In this document: in pieces, positions 8,644 through 16,978 of the stretch
How the letters are laid out: every line of letters starts with the position of its first letter
Position numbering within the stretch: the stretch's first letter is position 1
From: Thalassomonas viridans
Lineage (GTDB): Bacteria; Pseudomonadota; Gammaproteobacteria; Enterobacterales; Alteromonadaceae
Reading direction: 5' to 3'
Length of the DNA stretch: 64,000 nt
NCBI RefSeq assembly: GCF_000948985.2
Contig: NZ_CP059733.1
Location: forward strand, 558,001-622,000
Program-made: the position numbers and the translations under genes
Notes under the pieces: model-generated
What the model was told of the DNA's origin: nothing
Databases searched by the model: none
The model's input: only the letters and a program-made list of their open reading frames with translations

Positions 8644-9204
8644 ATGAAGTCTTCTACGCTGTTCCTTATTGTTTTCCCGCTACTTTTATCATTTGCTATA
8701 AGCGCCCAGAACCGGACCGATCCCGATTCGGCTTATGATTGCACTAAGGTTCAGCTTGAGCCCCTGGATGAAAGTAAACTGACCAGGGAAGAAAAGCTTG
8801 CGCAATTGGATGAGTCATTATTTGATGCCATCGACAGCTACAGCACCTGTATTGAACAGGTACAGACCGACCAGGCTGCCTCAGGAGGAGGCGGTGGCGG
8901 AGCCGCAGGTTCAGGAGACGGCAATGGCCTGGACGGTGCCATGAGTGACAGTGAAGCATCGACCCAAAGCGGGGAAGTGGCTGAAAACAGCGAACATGCA
9001 GAAAGTGAAGAGCTGACGGAAACTACAGCCCGTAACACAGCCCGAAACTCCAGGCATACAACCAAAACCAAAGATCAGCTCATTGCGCCTAAAGACAATG
9101 ACCTGATTGTCTGCGGTATTTTGTGGGAAAATATCCAGGCAGAAAAAGATCAAACGGCTAAAGAAAAGCTACATCAAGAATACAAACGCTACAATTGCGG
9201 ATAA
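8644..9204 (+). CDS. Secreted four-cysteine protein with Gly-rich linker (vWA/ExbB operon, first gene)
   Basis: 186 residues, not recognised as a known family. A signal peptide spans about 1-21 (S-F-A-I-S-A). Two short cysteine-bearing segments (C33, C69 and C157, C185) are joined by a low-complexity linker: six glycines from residue 81, then an acidic Ser/Glu/Thr-rich stretch to about 140. The even cysteine count suggests two disulfides in the periplasm. It is the first gene of the operon that continues with a lipoprotein 12 bases downstream, so it is probably a periplasmic partner of that system. No enzyme motif is visible. Confidence 0.75.
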   Translation: MKSSTLFLIVFPLLLSFAISAQNRTDPDSAYDCTKVQLEPLDESKLTREEKLAQLDESLFDAIDSYSTCIEQVQTDQAASGGGGGGAAGSGDGNGLDGAMSDSEASTQSGEVAENSEHAESEELTETTARNTARNSRHTTKTKDQLIAPKDNDLIVCGILWENIQAEKDQTAKEKLHQEYKRYNCG

Positions 9205-9216
9205 TGGGAGTAATCA

Positions 9217-10506
9217 ATGTTTATGAACAATAAGTCTCGTGCCTTTAAAGTATTAGCGACTTTAGGGTGTGCGGCTATTTTGGCTTTGTCGGGGTGTAAG
9301 TCTACCCCTAACACCACCCGGGTCGGGCCCTTAGTCGTTGGTCCGAGTGTCCAGCCGGCACTGGGCAGTGTCAAACGCACCTATAGCTACAACTCTGATA
9401 TCTATCTGGACGTGGTTGTCCCGGTTTTTAATCCGGGTTTGCCGTTAACGGAAAGGGGCGAAGTAGATTATGACCAGGTGGACGAGCAGGGGATCTGGCC
9501 TCAGCTGCGCCGCGCCGAAGCAAAACGCTTTGCGGTGCAAACCAAGAAAGCTTTGGAAAATATCGGCACCTTCGGCTCTGTCAGTGTCGTGCCGTCGCCA
9601 AATGCCTCGGGTGATGTTTTTGTACTTGGCAGCGTGGATTATTCCGACAGTGAAATCGTTAAAATCACTGCTACCGTTATCGACAGTTCAGGTGATATCT
9701 GGGGCACTAAGCAGTTCGAACATACGGTTTCCAAAGGCTTTTTCAGGGACGAGCTTAACAAGGATAAAAATCCGTACGAACCGGTTTTCACCCGTATCGG
9801 CGATTACGTTTACGACCTGCTGAAAAAACGCAGCGAAGCTGAAAAGCAGAACATTAAAGACACCACGGAAGTCCGTTACGCCCAGGTCTATTCCCCCGAG
9901 TCTTTCAACAAGTATATCGAAACGACGCTTGTCAAAGGCAGAAAGCCTGAGCCGGATCATTACGAGTATAAGCTCACCGGCCTGCCGAGCGAAGACGACC
10001 GTATGATGCAGCGCCTGATGGCCATAAAAGCTCAGGATCAAATGTTTGTCGACCGCCTGCAGGATCAATACCTGGCGTTTGATGAAAAAACCCTGGAAGC
10101 CTACCGCAACTGGCAAAAAGAAACACTGCCTGAAGTTATAGCGGCAAAAGAAACGGAAAGCGACAGAACCAAGTCGGCCCTGCTGGGCGGCGTATTGGCG
10201 GTAGGAGCGGTATTGCTGAGTAAAAATAGCGACTCGGGACTGGGCGAAATCGGCAAATATGCTGCCGGCATTGGCGCTGCCTATTTTATCAAAGACTCCC
10301 TGGATAAAAATGCCGAGCTTAAAGTACACAAAGAGACCCTGGATGAAGCCGGCGGTAATCTGGATATGGCCCTGAGCCCGTCTGTTATTGAACTTGACGA
10401 TAATCTGGTTGAGCTGAGCGGTACCGCGGGCGAGCAATACGAACAGTGGAAAGCTCATCTGCGAAAAATCTATCAGTTAGAGTACGCTTCAGAAACTCTG
10501 CCCTAA
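9217..10506 (+). CDS. Outer-membrane-type lipoprotein (vWA/ExbB operon)
   Basis: 429 residues with a lipobox L-A-L-S-G-C, lipidation at C27; K at +2 does not retain it in the inner membrane. GGGAG six bases upstream supports the ATG at 9217. The first half (Y-S-Y-N-S-D-I-Y-L-D-V-V-V-P-V-F and V-F-V-L-G-S-V-D-Y-S-D-S-E-I-V-K-I-T-A-T-V-I-D) has an alternating strand pattern loosely like CsgG/TolB-N-type lipoproteins. The second half is helical with a short hydrophobic stretch at about 325-350 (L-L-G-G-V-L-A-V-G-A-V-L-L). No catalytic motif is seen. Its place between a secreted protein and inner-membrane components suggests an outer-membrane part of a trans-envelope assembly. Confidence 0.8.
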   Translation: MFMNNKSRAFKVLATLGCAAILALSGCKSTPNTTRVGPLVVGPSVQPALGSVKRTYSYNSDIYLDVVVPVFNPGLPLTERGEVDYDQVDEQGIWPQLRRAEAKRFAVQTKKALENIGTFGSVSVVPSPNASGDVFVLGSVDYSDSEIVKITATVIDSSGDIWGTKQFEHTVSKGFFRDELNKDKNPYEPVFTRIGDYVYDLLKKRSEAEKQNIKDTTEVRYAQVYSPESFNKYIETTLVKGRKPEPDHYEYKLTGLPSEDDRMMQRLMAIKAQDQMFVDRLQDQYLAFDEKTLEAYRNWQKETLPEVIAAKETESDRTKSALLGGVLAVGAVLLSKNSDSGLGEIGKYAAGIGAAYFIKDSLDKNAELKVHKETLDEAGGNLDMALSPSVIELDDNLVELSGTAGEQYEQWKAHLRKIYQLEYASETLP

Positions 10507-10520
10507 GTCCACTCAAACCA

Positions 10521-10550
10521 ATAAAGGCGCTGCATGATCAGCGCCTTTAT
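10521..10550 (+). terminator. Hairpin inside the operon, attenuator or partial terminator
   Basis: Perfect 12-bp stem ATAAAGGCGCTG / CAGCGCCTTTAT with loop CATGAT, followed by TTTGG. It sits between the lipoprotein and the TPR/PEGA gene, 24 bases before the latter's ATG. The short U-tract suggests partial termination, which would raise the level of the first two products relative to the inner-membrane parts. Confidence 0.6.
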
Positions 10551-10573
10551 TTGGTTGCCGAAAAGACAAGTAT

Positions 10574-12028
10574 ATGGATCAATCTAATTCGCAAGCGCCT
10601 GCTTCACCGTCACCCGATGAGGCGATTATAGCCGCCCAAAAAGCGGAAAGCCGCAATACTATCAAGCTTTTTATTATCGCCCTGGTGCTGCTAGTGGCTG
10701 CCGCCCTGATATACCTGGTAGTGCAAAATATCGGCTCGGAAAATTCCGGATCGTCCGGGGAAACTGAGCCGGTTGCCGTGCAGGTAACGCCGGAAGAGTT
10801 ATCACAAGCCCGGGAAGCCTTTAAATCGGCACTGGCCGAGTTTGAAGCTGAAATTCAGCCGATGCTGGATAATGACGAGTTGCTTAACTGGGACAAAAAA
10901 GCGGTTGCCGAGACCTTAATGGTAAAGGAAACGGCCATTGCCGACTTTGCCCAGGGAGGTTATTCGACGGCCCTGCAACAGCTAACCGAAGCGAGTGGAC
11001 AGGGGCAAGCGCTGAAACAGGCGTGGGATCAGGCTTTCGAAGCCGGTTTATCCGAAGCCATGGCAGCCTTTGACCGGGAAGAAATCAGCCAGGCCCAGTT
11101 GGCGTTAAACCAGGCGATGAAAATCAAACCCTCGGAGCCGAGAGGCCATGTACTACAGGCTCAGCTTGATGCTTTTCCCCAGGTGGCCCGGTTATTTAAA
11201 CAGTTTGACATTGCCGTGACGGAAAATAACCTGGGTAAGCAAATCAGCATACTGGAAGATATTTTACGCCTGGACGGCACCAGAACCGATGTTCAGGAGG
11301 CGCTGGATCGGGCTAAACAGCAAAGGCAGGAGCAGCTGTTCCAGGGACATATAGAAACCGGCCTGGCACAGGTAGCGGCGGGTGACTTTACTGTGGCGAA
11401 CGATGCCTATAGCCGGGCACAGGCGATCTTTCCCGGCAGGCCGGAGCTGAAGCTGCTGGAAAAGAAACTGGGCAGGGAAAAGTCCCGTTATACCCTGGCG
11501 GCGGTGCATACCCGGCTGGAGAAGTTTCAAAAACAGGATGATTGGGCCAGCATTGCCCGGCTGGTGGCTGATGCCGAACCGCACTTCCCGGTAGATGCCC
11601 AGCTGCTGCAGTTGAAAGAAGATGCCGGGAACATTTTAGCTCTGCGTAAGGAAGCGGCAGATTATATAGCACGCCCGCAGCGCCTGGCCGACAGCAATGT
11701 TCAGTCTTATGCCGAACAATGGATCAGAAAGGCGGTCCCCTATCTGTCAAAAAGCGAGGGGGTGGCCCGGGACGTTGAGGTGATCAGCCAACATATCAAA
11801 ACCTTTACCACCAAGTTCCCGCTGACGATTTTTTCCGATAACAAAACGCATATTACCGTGCTCAGGCACGGCGTTGTCGGCAAAACCAAAGAAAAAACCA
11901 TACACCTGCCTGCCGGTGAATATACCCTGGAAGCGAGCCGTAAGGGTTACCGGAGCAAAGTGCTGAAAGTAACCGTGAATAACCAACAGAATAACCAAGT
12001 GACCTTAGTGTGTGATGAACGAATTTGA
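10574..12028 (+). CDS. Inner-membrane TPR-like protein with C-terminal PEGA domain
   Basis: 484 residues. A cytoplasmic N-terminus (1-30) leads into one transmembrane helix (31-53), with the rest periplasmic. The middle is helical with TPR-like units (A-Q-L-A-L-N-Q-A-M-K-I-K-P-S-E-P; A-N-D-A-Y-S-R-A-Q-A-I-F-P-G-R-P-E). The last ~70 residues look like a PEGA fold (L-P-A-G-E-Y-T-L-E-A-S-R-K-G-Y-R-S-K-V). PEGA domains occur in surface and envelope proteins as beta-rich binding modules. The 3' end overlaps the start of the next gene by 14 bases, which implies translational coupling and a shared complex. No specific family name is recognised. Confidence 0.8.
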   Translation: MDQSNSQAPASPSPDEAIIAAQKAESRNTIKLFIIALVLLVAAALIYLVVQNIGSENSGSSGETEPVAVQVTPEELSQAREAFKSALAEFEAEIQPMLDNDELLNWDKKAVAETLMVKETAIADFAQGGYSTALQQLTEASGQGQALKQAWDQAFEAGLSEAMAAFDREEISQAQLALNQAMKIKPSEPRGHVLQAQLDAFPQVARLFKQFDIAVTENNLGKQISILEDILRLDGTRTDVQEALDRAKQQRQEQLFQGHIETGLAQVAAGDFTVANDAYSRAQAIFPGRPELKLLEKKLGREKSRYTLAAVHTRLEKFQKQDDWASIARLVADAEPHFPVDAQLLQLKEDAGNILALRKEAADYIARPQRLADSNVQSYAEQWIRKAVPYLSKSEGVARDVEVISQHIKTFTTKFPLTIFSDNKTHITVLRHGVVGKTKEKTIHLPAGEYTLEASRKGYRSKVLKVTVNNQQNNQVTLVCDERI

Positions 12029-13997
12029 TAAAAATATTAAAGCCGCCCAGACAAAGAGTACAACCCTCTATATTTTGCTTGGCGCCGGATTGGGAATCTT
12101 GCTTGTCGGCTACCTGTTCTGGCTGATGCTGGCGCAGGGCTTTGCCATTAAAGTGTCCCCCGAAGAGGCGCTGAAAACAAAACGCCTGGCGGTAGTGCAG
12201 GGCACGGGCCTGGTCCTGGGAGACAGCGCTTATAGTTTTGGCGGCAAGCTGGTGGTAAATGTCGATGCCGATAAATTCGAACCGCAGGACATTACCCTGA
12301 CATCCGAGAGTCCTTCAACCGTTGAGGTGGTATTGGAGCCAAGCCCGGGAAGTCTTGCCGTTAATACGGCTCCGGCAAATGAGCAAACCGCCTGGAGTAT
12401 TAATAACGAGCTTGTTCATGTGGGCAGTGAATTGCAGCAGGCGCTGCCTCCGGGAGAATATGCGCTTCAGGTTGAAAATAAGTTTTATCAGCCGGTGCAG
12501 CAAAAGCTGAGTATAGCAAGCGAGCAGGAAACACGCCTGGAGATTGACTTTACCCCGGTGCAAGGCAGCATAGCGATTAAATCAACGCCTTCGGGAGCCG
12601 AAGTGAGCATTAACGGCGAAAGTGCAGGCCAAACCCCGTTAAGCCTGGCTGCCAAAGGCGGCGCTTATGAAGTGACAGTGGCTAAAGAGGGTTATGAGCT
12701 GTTAACCGACAAGGTTGAAATTACCCATACCGATGAAAACGGTGTGCGCAACTACCTGTTGCAGCCGAAAAAAGCCATTGTCAGCGTTACCGCCACGCCG
12801 CAGGACGGCACTCTGGTGATCAGCGGCAAAGCCGGCGTACTGGGGGACAATGCCATTGCCGCCAACCGCTCCCATAGCCTGCTTTATGAACGTGACGGTT
12901 ATTACCCCTTTAGCCAGAGCCTTAATCTGCAACCGGGCGAAGTAAAAGCACTCACCATTAATTTAAAACCGGAAATTGGCAAGGTTGCTATTGCCTCAAC
13001 CCCGGCAGCGGATATCTATATCAACGGCGTGCTTGAAGGCAGCGGCGCGATAACGCGGGAACTCCCCGCTTTACCGCAAACCATAGCGTTTAAAAAACCG
13101 GGCTACAGAAGCATAACGAAAACCATTACCCCCTCCGGCAGCAAGGTGAGTAAGGTAAAGGTGGAACTTTTGACCGAGTTTGATGCCCGCCGCCGTGAAG
13201 GTCGACCTTTATATGCTGACACCTTGGGAATAGAGTTAGCTAAGTTCAATATGACGCCTTTCACCATGGGCTCTCCCGCCAATGAAAAGGGCAGAAGACG
13301 CAATGAGCATCAGGTGCCGGTTAGCTTTTCCAGGCCGGTGTGGGTCAGCCGTCATGAAATTACCGAAGCCCAGTTTCGTAAATTTTCTTCCAGCCGGAGC
13401 AACAGCTCAAGCCCGGTAACCGATGTCAGCTGGAATGACGCCGCCCTTTATTGCAACTGGCTAAGCGAGCAGGAAGGTTTACCGCCTTTCTACCGGGTGT
13501 CAAACGGCCGGGTGAGCGGTTTCAATAAAGGCTCGCGCGGATACCGTTTGCCGACGGAAGCCGAGTGGGAATGGCTGGCCAAGATGGCGAAAAGGGCGAC
13601 ACCCACTGTATATGTCTGGGGAGACTTCGAGCGTATTCCCAAGGAGGCCGGGAATTTTGCCGATGCCTCCCTGAAAGGCAAGCAGACCTTTGTGTTAAAG
13701 AAATATAACGACAGTTTTGTCGATAAGGCGCCGGTGGGCAGCTTTAGATCAGACCGCATCGGCATGTTTGATCTGGCGGGTAATGTCAGCGAATGGGTAA
13801 ACGACTTTTATACCAATTTGCCGCCAAAGGGCAACAGCACCCGTACCGACTACATGGGCAGCAGCAGGGGCAAAGGCCATGTCTACAAAGGCGGGAACTT
13901 TAAAACCGGCAGGCTTTCGAACCTGAGGGCGTCATTCCGGGAATCGTCTGACGGTGCAAGCGACACCATAGGTTTTAGAATTGCGAGATATGAATAG
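12015..13997 (+). CDS. Inner-membrane PEGA-repeat / SUMF1-fold protein lacking formylglycine-enzyme cysteines
   Basis: About 660 residues with one N-terminal membrane helix (~18-40). The periplasmic part has two clear PEGA domains (around 185-240, I-K-S-T-P-S-G-A-E-V-S-I-N-G; and 320-380, I-A-S-T-P-A-A-D-I-Y-I-N-G). A C-terminal SUMF1/FGE-sulfatase fold (~400-660) carries F-T-M-G-S-P, R-L-P-T-E-A-E-W-E-W, D-L-A-G-N-V-S-E-W-V and G-F-R-I-A. Formylglycine-generating enzymes need a Cys pair in the C-terminal segment; here it reads N-L-R-A-S-F-R with no Cys, and R-G-G-S-W is K-G-G-N-F. It is therefore more likely a binding module than an enzyme. A GTG at 12012 is an alternative start. Confidence 0.85.
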   Translation: MNEFDKNIKAAQTKSTTLYILLGAGLGILLVGYLFWLMLAQGFAIKVSPEEALKTKRLAVVQGTGLVLGDSAYSFGGKLVVNVDADKFEPQDITLTSESPSTVEVVLEPSPGSLAVNTAPANEQTAWSINNELVHVGSELQQALPPGEYALQVENKFYQPVQQKLSIASEQETRLEIDFTPVQGSIAIKSTPSGAEVSINGESAGQTPLSLAAKGGAYEVTVAKEGYELLTDKVEITHTDENGVRNYLLQPKKAIVSVTATPQDGTLVISGKAGVLGDNAIAANRSHSLLYERDGYYPFSQSLNLQPGEVKALTINLKPEIGKVAIASTPAADIYINGVLEGSGAITRELPALPQTIAFKKPGYRSITKTITPSGSKVSKVKVELLTEFDARRREGRPLYADTLGIELAKFNMTPFTMGSPANEKGRRRNEHQVPVSFSRPVWVSRHEITEAQFRKFSSSRSNSSSPVTDVSWNDAALYCNWLSEQEGLPPFYRVSNGRVSGFNKGSRGYRLPTEAEWEWLAKMAKRATPTVYVWGDFERIPKEAGNFADASLKGKQTFVLKKYNDSFVDKAPVGSFRSDRIGMFDLAGNVSEWVNDFYTNLPPKGNSTRTDYMGSSRGKGHVYKGGNFKTGRLSNLRASFRESSDGASDTIGFRIARYE

Positions 13998-14005
13998 GGG
14001 GTAAC

Positions 14006-14125
14006 ATGAAAAAAAGCATGCGTAAAAAAATACTCATCGGGCTGGCTTTTATTTTTATCTGCTCCACGGCGGCGGCGGTAAAAATCAGCCTTGATTCTCC
14101 AGTTAGCTATCCGGTGGACATTTAA
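14006..14125 (+). CDS. 39-residue secreted micropeptide in the vWA/ExbB operon
   Basis: A very short gene between the SUMF1 and ExbB-like genes. GGGGGT lies four bases upstream of ATG, the best ribosome-binding site of this operon. The product starts M-K-K-S-M-R-K-K, followed by a hydrophobic core and S-T-A-A-A, a convincing signal peptide. It leaves a mature peptide of about 15 residues (V-K-I-S-L-D-S-P-V-S-Y-P-V-D-I), unless the hydrophobic part stays as a membrane anchor. The next gene starts two bases after its stop. Strong SD, signal peptide and tight spacing argue that it is real. Function unknown; it could be a small subunit or ligand of the complex. Confidence 0.7.
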   Translation: MKKSMRKKILIGLAFIFICSTAAAVKISLDSPVSYPVDI

Positions 14126-14127
14126 AA

Positions 14128-14898
14128 ATGGCAAAACAAGACACTATCAATATGAACCCGTCCCTTGTACTTTCGGGCGGGATATTCCTGGCAATCGTCA
14201 CCATAGTGCATATTTTTTATGAAGGCATTATCCGGCCCTCGGCCGAAGCGGTTATCGCCGCCTATGGCGCGGCCGCGACCGGCAATATCTGGGTGATCCT
14301 CAAAGACTTTGAGCAGCAGGCATGTATCAGCATCGGTTTGTACTGCTGTTTTCTTATGTTGTACAAGTCGTTTCGCATCAAGCATGAAGAACCGCTCTAT
14401 ACCATGAACTTTCTCGCCGAAGATGAAGACGGCGAAAAGGCCGATGTTGAGGAGGTATTAAAGAAACTGGAAAACAGCGCCTTTAAAGACAGCGGCGCCA
14501 TGTCGACCTGGATTACCTGCATTCAGCGTTATATCAATACCCAAAACGTGCAGCATGCCTCGGACGCCATCAGCACCAGTATTGAAAGCCTGGCTGCGCA
14601 GTTGGAGTCGGGCAACAGCATGATACGTTATGTGATCTGGGCCATTCCAAGCATAGGTTTTGTCGGTACGGTACGGGGCATAGGCGCGGCGCTTGCCCAG
14701 GCGGAAGAAGCGGTAGCCGGCAATATCTCGGGCATGGTAGACAAGCTCGGCGTGGCATTTAATTCCACCTTAGTGTCTTTGGTGATCTCCATTATTCTGA
14801 TGCTGTTATTGCATCTGCTCAATAACAGGCAAGACCAAATGGTGATCAAAACGCAAAAGACCTGTGAAAAACACTTATTGTCCCATCTGCATAAATAA
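14128..14898 (+). CDS. MotA/TolQ/ExbB-family proton channel protein
   Basis: 256 residues with hydrophobic segments at about 12-32, 65-80, 165-190 and 218-240, and a large cytoplasmic stretch between the second and third. The segment A-I-P-S-I-G-F-V-G-T-V-R-G-I matches the ExbB/TolQ pore-helix signature (A-P-x-I-G-L-x-G-T-V-x-G). The last helix reads A-F-N-S-T-L-V-S-L-V-I-S-I. In ExbB/TolQ/MotA this subunit forms a pentamer around two B subunits and conducts protons. The B subunits here are most likely the next two proteins, since no ordinary ExbD/TolR/MotB gene is present. It starts two bases after the micropeptide stop. Confidence 0.85.
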   Translation: MAKQDTINMNPSLVLSGGIFLAIVTIVHIFYEGIIRPSAEAVIAAYGAAATGNIWVILKDFEQQACISIGLYCCFLMLYKSFRIKHEEPLYTMNFLAEDEDGEKADVEEVLKKLENSAFKDSGAMSTWITCIQRYINTQNVQHASDAISTSIESLAAQLESGNSMIRYVIWAIPSIGFVGTVRGIGAALAQAEEAVAGNISGMVDKLGVAFNSTLVSLVISIILMLLLHLLNNRQDQMVIKTQKTCEKHLLSHLHK

Positions 14899-14904
14899 CC
14901 TGCC

Positions 14905-15975
14905 ATGACAGAAAAACGCAAAGAGGACGGCTTTAACCTCGCTTTTCTGGATGTGATGGCCTGCGGTTTAGGGGCTGTGCTGATGATCCTGATTTTGGTG
15001 AAGTTTAATGCCAACAGCGCGATTCCCACCGACGAGCTGGAAAAGCTTCAGCAAGAGTTGGCGGCCATGGAGGACAAGAAGTCCGAAACCGAGCAAAGCC
15101 TGGATACGGTGAATGATGCCATTGCGATGGAGTCTTCCACCATAGAAGCCCTTAAGCAAAGGATCGAAGAGTTGAAGATCCAGCAGGATGAAACCAGGCG
15201 GGCGTTGAATGACAAAGTGGCGGTGGTCGCCAATCTGGAAAAGTCGATAGCCGCAGCCGCCCCGAAAACCGCCGATGATCCTATTCAGGTAGCGGGCAGC
15301 GGTGAAGAAAATTACCTGCTCGGCCTTAAGGTTGAAGGCAAGCATATAGGCATTTTAATCGACAAAAGTGCGTCTATGACCGAAGAAGCGCTGGTGGATG
15401 TGATCAAGCGCAAAATCGGCAATCAGGCTCTGAGAAAGTCGGGGCCTAAATGGCAGCGCACCGTCAGGGTGGCCAAGTGGCTGTTTGCCCGTTTGCCGCA
15501 AGAGGCTAAAGTCAGTGTGGTGACCTTTAACGATACCGCCGCTACACTTGGTCCGCGGGCAATTTATACTGCCAAACTCTCGCAAAACCTCAAAACATTG
15601 GTCGCGGAGGTGGACAGCATTTCCCCCGGCAACGGTACTAACCTGCAGGCGGGGTTAAATGCCATAAAAAAGGCAATGCCCAATATGACAGATCTGTATG
15701 TGATCACCGACGGGTTGCCTACCCTGGGCGAGCAATCCAGGGGGCTGAGAAGTTTTGCCCAGTGCGGCAGCTTTTTCGGCAGAGCGACAACTATCTCGGG
15801 GGAATGCCGGGTGAAGTTGTTTGAACATACCCTGAAAATATCGGCGCCGAAAGATGTCCGCACCAACATTATTTTATTGCCGCTTGAAGGAGATCCCCAT
15901 GCCGCGCAAGCCTACTGGACCTGGGCGGCGTCAACAGGCGGTTTATTTATCAGTCCCGCGAGTACCTGGCCATGA
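14905..15975 (+). CDS. ExbD/TolR-like anchored von Willebrand A protein (first copy)
   Basis: 356 residues. The N-terminus F-N-L-A-F-L-D-V-M-A-C-G-L-G-A-V-L-M-I-L is one membrane helix with an aspartate (D16) at its start. This mirrors the P-x-I/L-D-V-x-L-V-L-L-I-I-F of ExbD/TolR, where the Asp is the proton carrier. A coiled coil follows (~42-118). A vWA domain (~145-350) has the MIDAS set D153-K-S-A-S157, a T in G-N-G-T-N-L-Q-A-G-L and the acid in V-I-T-D-G. The TolR/MotB peptidoglycan-binding part is thus replaced by a metal-dependent protein-binding domain. Its TGA overlaps the next ATG (ATGA). Confidence 0.85.
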   Translation: MTEKRKEDGFNLAFLDVMACGLGAVLMILILVKFNANSAIPTDELEKLQQELAAMEDKKSETEQSLDTVNDAIAMESSTIEALKQRIEELKIQQDETRRALNDKVAVVANLEKSIAAAAPKTADDPIQVAGSGEENYLLGLKVEGKHIGILIDKSASMTEEALVDVIKRKIGNQALRKSGPKWQRTVRVAKWLFARLPQEAKVSVVTFNDTAATLGPRAIYTAKLSQNLKTLVAEVDSISPGNGTNLQAGLNAIKKAMPNMTDLYVITDGLPTLGEQSRGLRSFAQCGSFFGRATTISGECRVKLFEHTLKISAPKDVRTNIILLPLEGDPHAAQAYWTWAASTGGLFISPASTWP

Positions 15976-16916
15976 AACTACAACGTGCCCCGATAGAAGT
16001 TTTTAACCTGGCGTTTCTTGATATTATCTCCTGCGCTTTTGGTGCGGTAGTTATGCTGATTTTGCTGGCGAAAAACGGCGACGAAGGTGAGTTTAACGAT
16101 GCCAGCCAGATAAGCTCGCTGATCCAGGCGATAACCCGGGCAGAGGCCAGTGTCAGCGAACTGCAGGGGGCCGTGTCTGACAAGCAGGAGCAGCTTAAAC
16201 AAATGCAGGCCACCTCTGCCAGCAATGCCGATCAGGCGGATGCCCTGGACGCGGATATCGCCCGGGCGAAAAACAATGTCCAGCAATTAACGGATATGGC
16301 CTCCGGCTTAAAAGAAACGCAACAAGAAAGGCAAAGAGCGGCGATAACCGCGGGCAAAGCCACCGAGCGGGACGAGGAAGTGGGCGGCATTCCTGTTGAC
16401 AGCGAGTATGTGATTTTTATTGTTGATACCTCCGGCAGTATGAAGAATATCTGGAAGAAGATCATGAATACTATGTCTGAGGTACTTAACAACCACCCGG
16501 AAGTGAAAGGCTTTCAGGTGATGTCGGATAACGGCGATTACCTGATCCGGGCGTCAAAAGGCCGCTGGCGCAAGGATACCCCCAAGCAGCGCAAGGCAAT
16601 ACTAAATGCCATGAAAAGCTGGTACGGCTCGTCATCCAGCTCGCCTATGGAAGGGCTCGAAATAGCGCTGAAAACCTATGCGCAAAAGACCAGTTCTCTG
16701 GCTATCTATATTTTCGGCGATGACTATACCGGCGGCTCTTACGATATTGCCCTGGAGCGCATCAACAAGCTTAATACCAACAAGAGAAGCGGCAAAAAAG
16801 TTGCCCGCATCCATGGCATAGGTTTTGTTTCCGACGGGCGCGCCAATCTGAAATATGCCACCTTTATGCGGGAAGTGGCACGGCAGAATAACGGCACCTT
16901 TATGACGGTGAATTGA
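15972..16916 (+). CDS. ExbD/TolR-like anchored von Willebrand A protein (second copy)
   Basis: 314 residues, organised like its upstream neighbour but clearly diverged. It has F-N-L-A-F-L-D-I-I-S-C-A-F-G-A-V-V-M-L-I with D17 at the head of the helix, a coiled coil at about 48-120 and a vWA domain (~145-314) with a canonical MIDAS D152-T-S-G-S156. The middle contains Y-G-S-S-S-S-S-P-M-E-G-L-E and Y-I-F-G-D-D-Y. It overlaps the preceding gene by four bases. Two non-identical B-like subunits beside one A-type channel suggest a heterodimeric rotor in a 5:1:1 arrangement; this is inference from stator architecture, not something the sequence proves. Confidence 0.85.
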   Translation: MKLQRAPIEVFNLAFLDIISCAFGAVVMLILLAKNGDEGEFNDASQISSLIQAITRAEASVSELQGAVSDKQEQLKQMQATSASNADQADALDADIARAKNNVQQLTDMASGLKETQQERQRAAITAGKATERDEEVGGIPVDSEYVIFIVDTSGSMKNIWKKIMNTMSEVLNNHPEVKGFQVMSDNGDYLIRASKGRWRKDTPKQRKAILNAMKSWYGSSSSSPMEGLEIALKTYAQKTSSLAIYIFGDDYTGGSYDIALERINKLNTNKRSGKKVARIHGIGFVSDGRANLKYATFMREVARQNNGTFMTVN

Positions 16917-16946
16917 GTTGTTATCAATGCTTGTATAAACAAGTTT

Positions 16947-16978
16947 CTGGCTTGATGTAAATTTTTGCATCAAGCCAG
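16947..16978 (+). terminator. Terminator-like hairpin after the vWA/ExbB operon
   Basis: Perfect 11-bp stem CTGGCTTGATG / CATCAAGCCAG with a ten-base loop, 30 bases after the last stop. No long U-tract follows, so termination may be inefficient or factor-assisted. It marks the end of the operon. Confidence 0.65.

Noticed and set aside
9688..10458. 256-codon open frame on the minus strand
   Set aside because: Shadow of the lipoprotein gene; no ribosome-binding site, no family features.
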